The notes beneath the pieces are model-generated. The model worked only from the letters and a program-made list of their open reading frames with translations, was not told the DNA's origin and searched no databases. Source: Paracoccaceae bacterium (GTDB lineage: Bacteria > Pseudomonadota > Alphaproteobacteria > Rhodobacterales > Rhodobacteraceae). Taken from it: a stretch of DNA of 18,355 nucleotides. Location: positions 1-18,355 of the forward strand of contig PXDM01000335.1 of NCBI GenBank assembly GCA_003565055.1, read 5' to 3'. The position numbers and the translations under genes were made by a program. Positions 1 through 7,477 of the stretch are shown here, piece after piece; the stretch's first letter is position 1, and each line of letters opens with the position of its first letter.

Positions 1-1083
1 CCCGAAATCGCCTGGGTCGCGGCCGATTGCGTCATGGAAGGCGCGGATGTGGACCAGGCCCCGCGCAACGTGCTGCGCCGCCAGATCGCTGAAGCCGCCA
101 AGCACGGCCTACAGGTCAAGACCGGCATAGAGGCCGAGTTCTTCCTGCTCACCCCCGACGGGCTGCAGATCTCCGACCCCTATGACACTGCCGCCAAGCC
201 CTGCTATGACCAGCAGGCGATCATGCGCCGCTATGAGGTCGTGCGCGAGATCTGCGACTACATGCTCGATCTGGGCTGGGGCCCCTATCAGAACGATCAT
301 GAAGACGCGAATGGCCAGTTCGAGATGAATTGGGAATTTGCCGATGCGCTGGTGACCGCAGACCGGCACAGTTTCTTCAAATTCATGGTCAAATCCGTGG
401 CCGAAGCGCATGGCTTCCGCGCCACCTTCATGCCCAAACCCATTCAGGGCCTGACCGGCAATGGCTGCCACGCCCATATCTCGGTCTGGGACAAGGCCGG
501 CAACAACGCCTTTGCCACCGACAAGGGCACAGGCCCCACGGGTGAATTGGGCCTCTCGGAACAGGGCGCGCATTTCCTGGGCGGCATCATGAAACATGCG
601 AGCGCCTTGGCCGCGATCACCAACCCGACCGTCAACAGCTACAAGCGCATCAACGCACCGCGCACGGCCTCGGGCGCGACATGGGCGCCCAATTCGGTCA
701 CATGGACCGGCAATAACCGCACCCATATGGTGCGCGTGCCGGGGCCGGGCCGGTTCGAGCTGCGCCTGCCCGACGGCGCGGCGAATCCCTATCTGCTGCA
801 AGCGGTGATCATCGCAGCGGGCCTGAGCGGCATCCAGTCCAAGGCCGATCCCGGCAAGCGCTGGGATATCGACATGTATGCCGAAGGCCACAAGGTCGAG
901 GATGCGCCGAAACTGCCGCTGAACCTGCTCGACGCGCTGCGCGCCTATGAGGCCGATGACGAATTGATGCAGATGATGGGCACGGACTTCTCGCAAGCCT
1001 TCCTGAAACTCAAGCGGCAGGAATGGAACTCGTTTGTGTCCCATTTCAGCCGTTGGGAACGCGAGAACACGCTCGATATCTGA
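1..1083 (+). CDS. glnT: Type III glutamine synthetase / gamma-glutamylmethylamide synthetase-like ligase, 5' truncated by window edge
   Basis: The frame is open from base 1 (P-E-I-A-W-V-A-A-D-C-V before the first in-window ATG at 34) to TGA at 1081-1083, so the true start lies upstream; family members are about 435 residues, so roughly 75 are missing. Visible glutamine synthetase hallmarks are GIEAEFFLL (metal-binding Glu), NGQFEMNWEF, the ATP-site stretch KPIQGLTGNGCHAHIS, NSYKRINAP and a C-terminal RLPDGAANPY. The family joins ammonia or an alkylamine to glutamate using ATP in the cytosol. The N-[QG]-x-G-x-H-x-H form matches type III enzymes (GlnT) and their relatives that act on methylamine (GmaS). 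Sequence alone does not separate these. The neighbouring GcvT-fold gene makes a methylated-amine role plausible. It converges on that gene with 55 bases between. Confidence 0.85.
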   Translation, partial: PEIAWVAADCVMEGADVDQAPRNVLRRQIAEAAKHGLQVKTGIEAEFFLLTPDGLQISDPYDTAAKPCYDQQAIMRRYEVVREICDYMLDLGWGPYQNDHEDANGQFEMNWEFADALVTADRHSFFKFMVKSVAEAHGFRATFMPKPIQGLTGNGCHAHISVWDKAGNNAFATDKGTGPTGELGLSEQGAHFLGGIMKHASALAAITNPTVNSYKRINAPRTASGATWAPNSVTWTGNNRTHMVRVPGPGRFELRLPDGAANPYLLQAVIIAAGLSGIQSKADPGKRWDIDMYAEGHKVEDAPKLPLNLLDALRAYEADDELMQMMGTDFSQAFLKLKRQEWNSFVSHFSRWERENTLDI

Positions 1084-1091
1084 CCCCTGAT

Positions 1092-1118
1092 CCCCCGCCG
1101 CTCAAGCCCCGGCGGGGG
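1092..1118. terminator. GC-rich hairpin between convergent genes
   Basis: A 9-bp perfect stem, CCCCCGCCG (1092-1100) and CGGCGGGGG (1110-1118), with a 9-base loop, sits between the stop codons of the two convergent genes at 1083 and 1139. It could end transcription from both sides. Neither flank has a clear T-run, so it is a weak intrinsic terminator by the usual rule. Confidence 0.4.
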
Positions 1119-1138
1119 CGTCATGCTGCGCCCCGTCC

Positions 1139-3508
1139 TCAGGATCGTGGGCGCTCTTTCTTGGGATCGTAATGCGCAAATGGCACGATCCGCGCGGGCA
1201 GGCGTTTTTGCAACCCGTCGAGCTTGCCGATCTCCAGCGCGGTCCCGATCTCGGCATGGGCCACATCCACACGCGCCAGCGCGATGTTCTTGCCCAGAAG
1301 CGGCGAGCGCATCGACGACGTGACCTCCCCCACCTGCGCGCGGCCCAGATGCACGCAGTCGCCATGCCCGACATCGACGTTGCTGTCGATCTCCAGCCCC
1401 ACCAGCTTGCGCGCCGGGTGTTCCTTGCGCCGGATCAGCGCGTCGCGACCGATGAAATCATCCTGCTTGGATTTCAGCGGCACGGTGAAGCCGATCCCCG
1501 CCTCGAACGGGTCGGTCTGGTCGCTGAAATCATAGCCCGCAAAGATCAGCCCGGCCTCGATGCGCACCATGTCGAGCGCTTCCAGCCCGAAGGGCGTCAG
1601 CCCATGATCCTGCCCCGCCGCCCAGATCGCGTCGAACACCGCTTCGCAATCGCGCGGATGGCACATGACCTCATAGCCCAATTCGCCCGTATAGCCGGTG
1701 CGCGACACGACGACCGGCACGCCATCGGGACCATGCAGCCGCGCGGGCGTGAAGCGAAACCATTCCAGCTGATCGAAATCCGGGCGATGCGGCGCGGTCC
1801 AGATCACCTTGCGCAAGAGATCGCGGCTCTCCGGCCCCTGCACCGCGACATTGTGCAACTGGTCCGTCGCGGAGCGCACCAGCACCTGCAGCCCCAGCTC
1901 CGCCGCTTTCTCGCGGATCCATTCACCGCCGTAATCATTGCCCCCGATCCAGCGGAAGTTATCGCGCCCCAGCCGGAACAGGGTGCCATCGTCGATCATG
2001 CCGCCATGCGGGTAGCACATCGCCGTATAGACCACGCCGCCTTCCGACAGCTTGCGCACATCGCGGGTGAAGATGTACTGACACAGCGCCTCAGAATCCG
2101 GGCCAGTGATCTCGAACTTGCGCAGGGGCGAGAGATCCATGATCACCGATTTCTGCCGACAGGCCCAATATTCCCCGATGGCCCCTGTCGCATCAAAGGA
2201 ACTGGCCAGCCAATAGCCGTTATATTCGACAAAATTGCCGGTATGCTTGGCGAAACATGCGTGAAAGCCGGTTTCCTTGGTCATCTTGGGCTCCGAATCT
2301 GCGGTCGCGCGGATGGCAATGGCGCGTTTGAAAGGCTCTGTGCCGCTGTAAGTGCGCACATGGATATCCGTCGGGTTCCAGCCATTCGCGGCCGTGGTGT
2401 CATCAGGGCAGGCGGAACTGACGCAGACCAGATCGGTCAGCGCGCGCAGCAGCACATAATCGCCAGGCCGCGACCAGGGCTCATCCGCATGCAGCACGCC
2501 ATGCGCATCGAGGGCGGTATTGAAAAAGAAGTTGATCGCCATCCAGCCCGGTCGCGGTTCTGCCCCGAAAGGCGCGAGCGCTGCGTTGAAATTATCGGTG
2601 CAATTCACATGACCCGGATAGCCGATATCGTCGTAATATTTCGCGGCACAGGCCATGACGAAAGCATCGTGACGCCCGCATGTGTCCTGAATGACCTCGA
2701 CCAGCGGCTCCAAATCCTGATCGAAGTACTTTCCATGCAGTCCCGGCATCGGATAGGCATGGTGCTGCACCGTGCGCGTGGTCGTCACATCGAGCGGGCG
2801 CTGCAACCCCTTGTCCAGCTTGCGCGCGGCAAAACACTGGAAATCCGTGCATTGCCGCCCATCGACATCGAGGATCTGGATGAAATCACCCGCCTTGACG
2901 AAATACGCCTCTGCCGTCGCGGAATGAACGCGAATTTCGGCAAGCGGATCAGCCAGCGGATCGGGCAGCGCGAAGCTGTGACGCGCGCGCGGGCTGGCGC
3001 GGGTCACCATCACGGTCAGCGGCGTTGCCGTGTCCTGCGCGGACGGGTCCATCGCCCCGCCGGGGGCCGCGATGATCACCACACCCTCGCGGGCCACCTG
3101 CAGCGTTTCGCGCGTGCCAGCCGGGGTGCTGGCCTCGAACAGCCGCAGCGCCGGGGCTTGGGCCAGATCAATCCCGCGCGCGGCAATCCCGCGCCGCAGC
3201 CCGCGCAGCGACGCATCGCCCCCCGCCAGCAGCGCCATCAGCCCCTCGGCCCGCGCCTCGGCGCGCAGTCCGAGCACCCCCGGATCCCCGCGCCCGCTGG
3301 CATCGGCAGCGACAATCTCGCAGGGCTGCCCACCTTCGTCATTGGTGATCGCCAAAGCATCGCCCGCACTGACCGTGATCAGGATCGCGCCCGCCCCTTC
3401 CACCACATAACGCTCCGTGCCCGGCGGCAGGGTGAGCGCACGCGGCAAGAGGATCGCACTCGGGCGCGGCGGCCCCGGTCGGATCAATGGAAAACCCGTC
3501 TCTCGCAT
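1139..3508 (-). CDS. DUF1989-GcvT fusion: folate-dependent aminomethyl/methyltransferase-like protein
   Basis: About 789 residues. The first ~180 form a poorly conserved region (possibly a diverged half of the next domain). Residues ~180-390 are a DUF1989 (urea carboxylase-associated) domain, with GRQCTDF and the block LVCVSSACPDDTTAANGWNP. From ~410 to the end is a GcvT aminomethyltransferase domain with PHGGMIDDGT (the Asp of GcvT catalysis, near residue 505) and SRTGYTGELGYEV. GcvT-fold enzymes pass a one-carbon unit from a methylated or aminomethyl substrate to tetrahydrofolate; DmdA and the tails of dimethylglycine/sarcosine dehydrogenases are relatives. The exact substrate is unknown. 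Start: an in-frame ATG exists at 3529, but a TATAAT box ends 10 bases before it and GGGGTGG precedes the ATG at 3508, so 3508 is preferred. The next gene upstream on the strand ends at 3574. Confidence 0.85.
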   Translation of the reverse strand: MRETGFPLIRPGPPRPSAILLPRALTLPPGTERYVVEGAGAILITVSAGDALAITNDEGGQPCEIVAADASGRGDPGVLGLRAEARAEGLMALLAGGDASLRGLRRGIAARGIDLAQAPALRLFEASTPAGTRETLQVAREGVVIIAAPGGAMDPSAQDTATPLTVMVTRASPRARHSFALPDPLADPLAEIRVHSATAEAYFVKAGDFIQILDVDGRQCTDFQCFAARKLDKGLQRPLDVTTTRTVQHHAYPMPGLHGKYFDQDLEPLVEVIQDTCGRHDAFVMACAAKYYDDIGYPGHVNCTDNFNAALAPFGAEPRPGWMAINFFFNTALDAHGVLHADEPWSRPGDYVLLRALTDLVCVSSACPDDTTAANGWNPTDIHVRTYSGTEPFKRAIAIRATADSEPKMTKETGFHACFAKHTGNFVEYNGYWLASSFDATGAIGEYWACRQKSVIMDLSPLRKFEITGPDSEALCQYIFTRDVRKLSEGGVVYTAMCYPHGGMIDDGTLFRLGRDNFRWIGGNDYGGEWIREKAAELGLQVLVRSATDQLHNVAVQGPESRDLLRKVIWTAPHRPDFDQLEWFRFTPARLHGPDGVPVVVSRTGYTGELGYEVMCHPRDCEAVFDAIWAAGQDHGLTPFGLEALDMVRIEAGLIFAGYDFSDQTDPFEAGIGFTVPLKSKQDDFIGRDALIRRKEHPARKLVGLEIDSNVDVGHGDCVHLGRAQVGEVTSSMRSPLLGKNIALARVDVAHAEIGTALEIGKLDGLQKRLPARIVPFAHYDPKKERPRS

Positions 3509-3530
3509 CAGCCACCCCAAATATTGCACA

Positions 3531-3554
3531 TCAGGAATATTATATTATCCCTGA
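3531..3554 (-). promoter_or_regulatory. 24-bp AT-rich palindrome containing a TATAAT -10 box
   Basis: The two 12-base halves pair at 11 of 12 positions (outer arms TCAGG and CCTGA; the only mismatch is 3536/3549). The centre is pure A/T in otherwise GC-rich DNA. On the minus strand 3544-3539 reads TATAAT, and a start site near 3531 would give a leader of about 22 bases to the ATG at 3508. A weak -35 candidate (TTGCGC, 15-base spacing) lies upstream. A dimeric repressor bound here would cover the -10 element. This looks like the operator/promoter of the DUF1989-GcvT gene. The regulator is not in the window. Confidence 0.6.
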
Positions 3555-3573
3555 GAATGGCGCAAGGAAAAGC

Positions 3574-5412
3574 TCAGAGCGGCCAGACGATCAGCAGCAG
3601 CGGGAGACTGACCGCGATGACAATCACCTCCAGCGGCAGGCCGAGCCGCCAGTAATCGCCAAAGCCGAAGCCACCGGGGCCGAGGATCAGCGTGTTGTTC
3701 TGGTGCCCGATGGGCGTCAGGAACGCACAGGACGCCCTGATGGCCACCGCCATCAGGAAGCTGTCGGGGTTGACCCCGAGCACGCCCGCGATGCCCAGCG
3801 CGATGGGGCAGAGCACAGCGGCCGTAGCAGCATTGTTCATCACATCGGACAGAAACATCGTCGTGACCATCACCACTGCAAGCGCGGCAATGGCGTTGCC
3901 CTGCGCGATACTCTCGACCAGAAACCGCGCCAGCAGATCCGCCGCCCCTGTCGCCTCCATCGCGCCCGCGACCGGGATCAGGGCGGCCAGCAGCACGATC
4001 ACGGGCCAGTCAATCGCCGTGTAGACATCGCGCGGCGGCACAGTGCGAAACAGCATCGACGCGATGACGCCGAGCATGAACGCTGCGGCAGCAGGCAACA
4101 GCCCAAAGGTCGTGATCGCGACCGCGCCCAGCATGATCGCGCCCGCGACAAAGGCCATGCGCCGGTCAGGGATGCGCAACTCTCGCGCACCGAGCGGGAC
4201 GCAGCCTGTATCCTTGATGAAATCGCCCATCACCTCCGCCGGGCCTTGCATGAGCAGCAGATCGCCCGATTTCAGCGACAGCGTGCGCAGCCGGGCGCGC
4301 GGCGGTTGGCCTTCGCGCGCCACAGCGAGCAGGTTCAGCCCCCAGCGCGTGCGCAGCCGCAGATCGCGCGCGTTGCGCCCCACGATATTCGAGCCCGGAA
4401 GCACCGCCAATTCGCGCAGCACGATATCTTCGTCGCGCTTGCTGCCGTCTTCCCCCGCGTCGTCGTCCTTGTCCTCCGCCTTGCGCTTGGGCGGTGTCGC
4501 GGGCTCCGCCTCTTCCGAGGATGACCCGGCCTCTTCCAGCTTCATGCTGAAAACCGACAGCGCCTTGGCCAGCGTCTCGACATCGGCCTCCAGCACCAGA
4601 ATATCGCCTTCGCGGATGCGCCGCCCGCCATGCGGCGCGGTCATGCGCACCTCGTTGCGCACCAGCCCCACGATCTGGGCTTCGCTGTCATCAATCTCGG
4701 CTTCAAACTGCCGCAAGGTCAGGCCTATGGCCTTGCTTTTCTCGGGCACCCGCACTTCGGTCAGATAGGCTCCGGTCTCGAACCCTTCGGCCCCCGACGC
4801 CTTGCGCGCAGGCACCAGCCGCCAGCCCACGAGCGTCACGAAAACGACCCCGGCGAGCGCCACGGCCACACCCACAGGCGCGAAATCGAACATGGCGAAA
4901 TGGCCCAGACCCGCCTCAGCGCGGTAGCCCGACACGATCAGATTGGGCGGCGTGCCGATCAGCGTGGTCATGCCGCCAAGGATCGTGCCGAAGGCCAGCG
5001 GCATCAGCACCTGCCCCGGCGTCAGATCGAGCCGCCCCGAGAGTTGCACCGCAACCGGCATCAACAGCGCCATCGCGCCCACATTATTCATGAACCCCGA
5101 CAGAAGCGCACCGAGCCCCATCAGCGCGCCCATGCTGGTGAGCCGCCCGGCCTCGCGCGGCAAAAGCCTCTGCGCGAGCCAATCCACCGCGCCGGTATTC
5201 TGCAACCCCCGACTGAGCACCAGTACGCAGGCGACCGTGATCACCGCCGGATGGCCGAACCCTGTGAAAGCCTCTGTCCCCGGCACCAGCCCGGCCAGAA
5301 CACAGGCCATGAGCGCGAGAAGCGCCACGATGTCATGGCGCAGCCGCCCCCAGAGAAACAGGCCCATGGTCGCCGCGAGAATGGCAAAGATCAGGATCTG
5401 CGGCGTGGTCAT
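3574..5412 (-). CDS. SLC13-family permease with two TrkA_C (RCK_C) domains
   Basis: A 612-residue inner-membrane protein. An N-terminal membrane half (~1-210) contains LSGFMNNVGAMALLMPVA and GTPPNLIVSGYR, typical of the SLC13/divalent anion:Na+ symporter and ArsB-like fold. Two soluble TrkA_C/RCK_C domains follow (~215-292 and ~329-405), then a second membrane half (~415-612) with MNNAATAAVLCPIA and GHQNNTLILGPGG, the mirrored Asn-containing hairpin. Family members import di/tricarboxylates, sulfate or other anions with sodium. The RCK_C domains probably sense a small ligand. A highly charged Lys/Glu/Asp linker (~293-328) separates the two. Start ATG 5412 has a G-rich sequence about 10 bases upstream. 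The substrate cannot be told from sequence. Similar proteins are often annotated simply as SLC13 or citrate-transporter-like. Confidence 0.88.
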   Translation of the reverse strand: MTTPQILIFAILAATMGLFLWGRLRHDIVALLALMACVLAGLVPGTEAFTGFGHPAVITVACVLVLSRGLQNTGAVDWLAQRLLPREAGRLTSMGALMGLGALLSGFMNNVGAMALLMPVAVQLSGRLDLTPGQVLMPLAFGTILGGMTTLIGTPPNLIVSGYRAEAGLGHFAMFDFAPVGVAVALAGVVFVTLVGWRLVPARKASGAEGFETGAYLTEVRVPEKSKAIGLTLRQFEAEIDDSEAQIVGLVRNEVRMTAPHGGRRIREGDILVLEADVETLAKALSVFSMKLEEAGSSSEEAEPATPPKRKAEDKDDDAGEDGSKRDEDIVLRELAVLPGSNIVGRNARDLRLRTRWGLNLLAVAREGQPPRARLRTLSLKSGDLLLMQGPAEVMGDFIKDTGCVPLGARELRIPDRRMAFVAGAIMLGAVAITTFGLLPAAAAFMLGVIASMLFRTVPPRDVYTAIDWPVIVLLAALIPVAGAMEATGAADLLARFLVESIAQGNAIAALAVVMVTTMFLSDVMNNAATAAVLCPIALGIAGVLGVNPDSFLMAVAIRASCAFLTPIGHQNNTLILGPGGFGFGDYWRLGLPLEVIVIAVSLPLLLIVWPL

Positions 5413-5469
5413 CGGCGGGCTTTCCCCCAGAGGCTCAGGCGCTCTGCATATCTGATGCCACAGCGCGCG

Positions 5470-5496
5470 AAAAGGGGCGCCGGATGGGCGCCCCTT
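5470..5496 (-). terminator. Intrinsic terminator of the BCCT transporter gene
   Basis: A 10-bp perfect stem, AAGGGGCGCC (5472-5481) with GGCGCCCCTT (5487-5496) and a 5-base loop, lies 22 bases after the stop of the BCCT gene on the minus strand. Read on that strand it is followed by TTTT and separates the BCCT gene from the SLC13 gene downstream. Confidence 0.8.
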
Positions 5497-5517
5497 CGCT
5501 GTTCTATTGCCAGCGCG

Positions 5518-7197
5518 TCAGTCGCGCGGCTCGTTCATCAGGCCGCGTATGACCGCGTAACAGGCACCCAGCAACACGAGCGTGAAAGGCAGCCCGGTTG
5601 AGACCGCCATGGCCTGCAACGCCACGAGCCCCCCGCCGAGCAGGAGCGCAATGGCCACGGCCCCCTCGAAGCTGGCCCAGAACCCACGCTGGATCACCGG
5701 CGCATTGGTCTTGCCGCCTGCCGCAATCGTGTCGATGACCAGCGAGCCGGAATCCGACGAGGTGATGAAGAAAACCACCACCAGCACGATGCCGACGAAA
5801 GACGTGATCGCGGTCAGTGGCAGTTGCGTCAGCATCTCGAAGAGCTGCAACTCCAGCGCCGCATCCTGCACGGCCGTGTAGCCGTCATTCACCACCTGGC
5901 CGATCGCCGTCCCGCCCAGCGCCGTCATCCACAGCACCGACAGAAGCGTCGGCACGATCAGCACGGCGATCAGGAATTCGCGCACGGTCCGGCCCCGGCT
6001 CACACGGGCGATGAACATGCCCACGAAGGGCGACCAGCTGATCCACCACGCCCAGTAGAAGGCCGTCCAGCCCTGCGAGAAATTCACATCCTCGCGCCCG
6101 AAAGGCATCGAGAGCGGCACGACATTCGTGACATAGGCCGCGAGATTTCCGAAAAACCCGGTCAGGATCGCAAGCGTCGGTCCCATCACGATGATGAAGA
6201 ACAACAACAGCGTCGCAAGGCCGAGATTGACCTCAGAGAGCACTTTCACGCCGCCTTCAAGCCCGCGGATGATTGAGCCGATGGCGATCAGCGTGATGAC
6301 GATGATCAACAGGATCATCAGCGAATTGCCTGTGCCGAAGCCGAAGAGGAAATCGAGCCCCGCCGCGGCCTGCTGCGCGCCAATCCCCAGCGAGGTCGCG
6401 AGCCCGAAAACCGTCGCGAACACAGCCAGAATGTCGATGACATGGCCCGGCCAGCCCCAGACACGCTCGCCGAAAATCGGGTAGAAGGCCGAGCGCAGCG
6501 TCAGCGGCAAGCCCTTGTTATAGCTGAACAAGGCCAGTGCCAGCGCGACCACGGCATAGATCGCCCAAGGATGCAGACCCCAGTGGAAGATCGTCGCGGC
6601 CATGCCCAGCCGCTGCGCGGCCGCAGTGTCGCCCTCGGCCCCGCCGAGCGGTGCCCAATCCGTGCGGATCCCGTCTTCGCCAACTGCAATCCCGCCAAAG
6701 GATGAGGAATAATGCGACATCGGCTCGGACACGCCAAAGAACATCAGCCCGATGCCCATCCCGGCGGCGAACAGCATCGAGAACCAGCCGAGATAGCCGA
6801 AATCCGGCGTCGCCTCTGGCCCGCCGAGCCGCACCTTGCCCAAGGGCGAGACCACGAGCCCCAGACAGACGAGCACGAAAATATTGCCCGATGCGAGGAA
6901 GAACCAGTCCAGATTGCCAGTCAGCCAATTGCGCAGCCCGACGAACAAAGGCTCGATCTCGTTCTGAAAGGCCAGTGTCAGGAAGACAAACAGCATCACC
7001 CCGATGGCGGAAATCGAAAAAACCACCTTGTGAATGTCGATCTCCAGCGCCAGCGCCCCGCTGAAATTATCCTGCCCGATGTCGTAATCGGTCTCGATGA
7101 TCTCCGTCTCGCCCTCCGGCTCCGGGATCGGCTCGACCTCAGGGGCGGCCTCGGGCTCGATGTTCTCGAGGGGCTTGTCGTCTTCAGGATTGCTCAT
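5518..7197 (-). CDS. BCCT-family betaine/choline/carnitine-type transporter
   Basis: A 559-residue inner-membrane transporter with about 12 TM helices beginning near residue 55. Diagnostic features are AAGMGIGLMFFGVSEPMSHY (glycine-rich TM3 stretch) and GWTAFYWAWWISWSPFVGM followed by ARVSRGRTVREF, the Trp-rich TM8 signature and following loop; the aromatic-box tryptophans are present. The family takes up glycine betaine, choline, carnitine or related compounds with Na+ or H+, for osmoprotection or as nutrients. The N-terminal tail is long and acidic (first ~45 residues rich in Glu, Pro and Asp). The C-terminus stops about ten residues after the last helix (LMNEPRD), so the long osmosensing tail of Corynebacterium BetP is absent. 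Start: ATG 7197 follows AAGGTGAGG. Its promoter should be in the 280-base divergent gap to the kinase gene. Substrate is not assigned. Confidence 0.92.
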   Translation of the reverse strand: MSNPEDDKPLENIEPEAAPEVEPIPEPEGETEIIETDYDIGQDNFSGALALEIDIHKVVFSISAIGVMLFVFLTLAFQNEIEPLFVGLRNWLTGNLDWFFLASGNIFVLVCLGLVVSPLGKVRLGGPEATPDFGYLGWFSMLFAAGMGIGLMFFGVSEPMSHYSSSFGGIAVGEDGIRTDWAPLGGAEGDTAAAQRLGMAATIFHWGLHPWAIYAVVALALALFSYNKGLPLTLRSAFYPIFGERVWGWPGHVIDILAVFATVFGLATSLGIGAQQAAAGLDFLFGFGTGNSLMILLIIVITLIAIGSIIRGLEGGVKVLSEVNLGLATLLLFFIIVMGPTLAILTGFFGNLAAYVTNVVPLSMPFGREDVNFSQGWTAFYWAWWISWSPFVGMFIARVSRGRTVREFLIAVLIVPTLLSVLWMTALGGTAIGQVVNDGYTAVQDAALELQLFEMLTQLPLTAITSFVGIVLVVVFFITSSDSGSLVIDTIAAGGKTNAPVIQRGFWASFEGAVAIALLLGGGLVALQAMAVSTGLPFTLVLLGACYAVIRGLMNEPRD

Positions 7198-7477
7198 GCC
7201 TCACCTTGATTTTCGCGCATGCCACGCGGCCAACCCCATTGTGCTAACAAGCCTGACGCGGCCATGTAAAGGTGAAACCCCGCGCCCCTCCGGCAAAGGT
7301 AACCCTCGATTTCGGAAAAGGGGCATTGCCGATGTCTGTTTCCCCGACATCCCGGGGCGGAGCACCGCCGACCCGAAGGTGAGCGCTTGTTTTTCCTTCA
7401 ATCACAACTCAGTATCCTTCTTGCGTGCGAATCATTTGTTTATGAACTGACGTTTAGCTTGTTCTTGCGAGGAAGGC
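7198..7477. other. Divergent intergenic region between BCCT and histidine kinase genes
   Basis: This 280-base gap must carry promoters for two genes reading away from each other. I find good ribosome binding sites at both ends (AAGGTGAGG for BCCT, GAGGAAGG at 7469-7476 for the kinase). A small hairpin (GATGTC 7331-7336 with GACATC 7346-7351) lies in the middle. The stretch 7385-7470 is clearly richer in A/T than its surroundings, as promoter DNA often is. No convincing sigma-70 pair and no GGAAC-N16-CGTT site was found. Confidence 0.5.

Noticed and set aside
1172..3655. 827-codon open frame on the plus strand
   Set aside because: It lies antisense to the DUF1989-GcvT gene, has an Arg/His/Pro-rich composition typical of GC-rich shadow frames and matches no family. 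The minus-strand frame carries clear domain motifs.
3487..4524. 345-codon plus-strand frame running across the palindrome into the SLC13 gene
   Set aside because: Composition (Arg, Gln, His, Asp) is that of a shadow frame, and it would run through the promoter/operator of the opposite gene.
7331..7351. Hairpin GATGTC/GACATC in the BCCT-kinase gap as a terminator or operator
   Set aside because: Six base pairs with a 9-base loop and no T-run; it could easily arise by chance and sits between two divergent genes where no terminator is needed.
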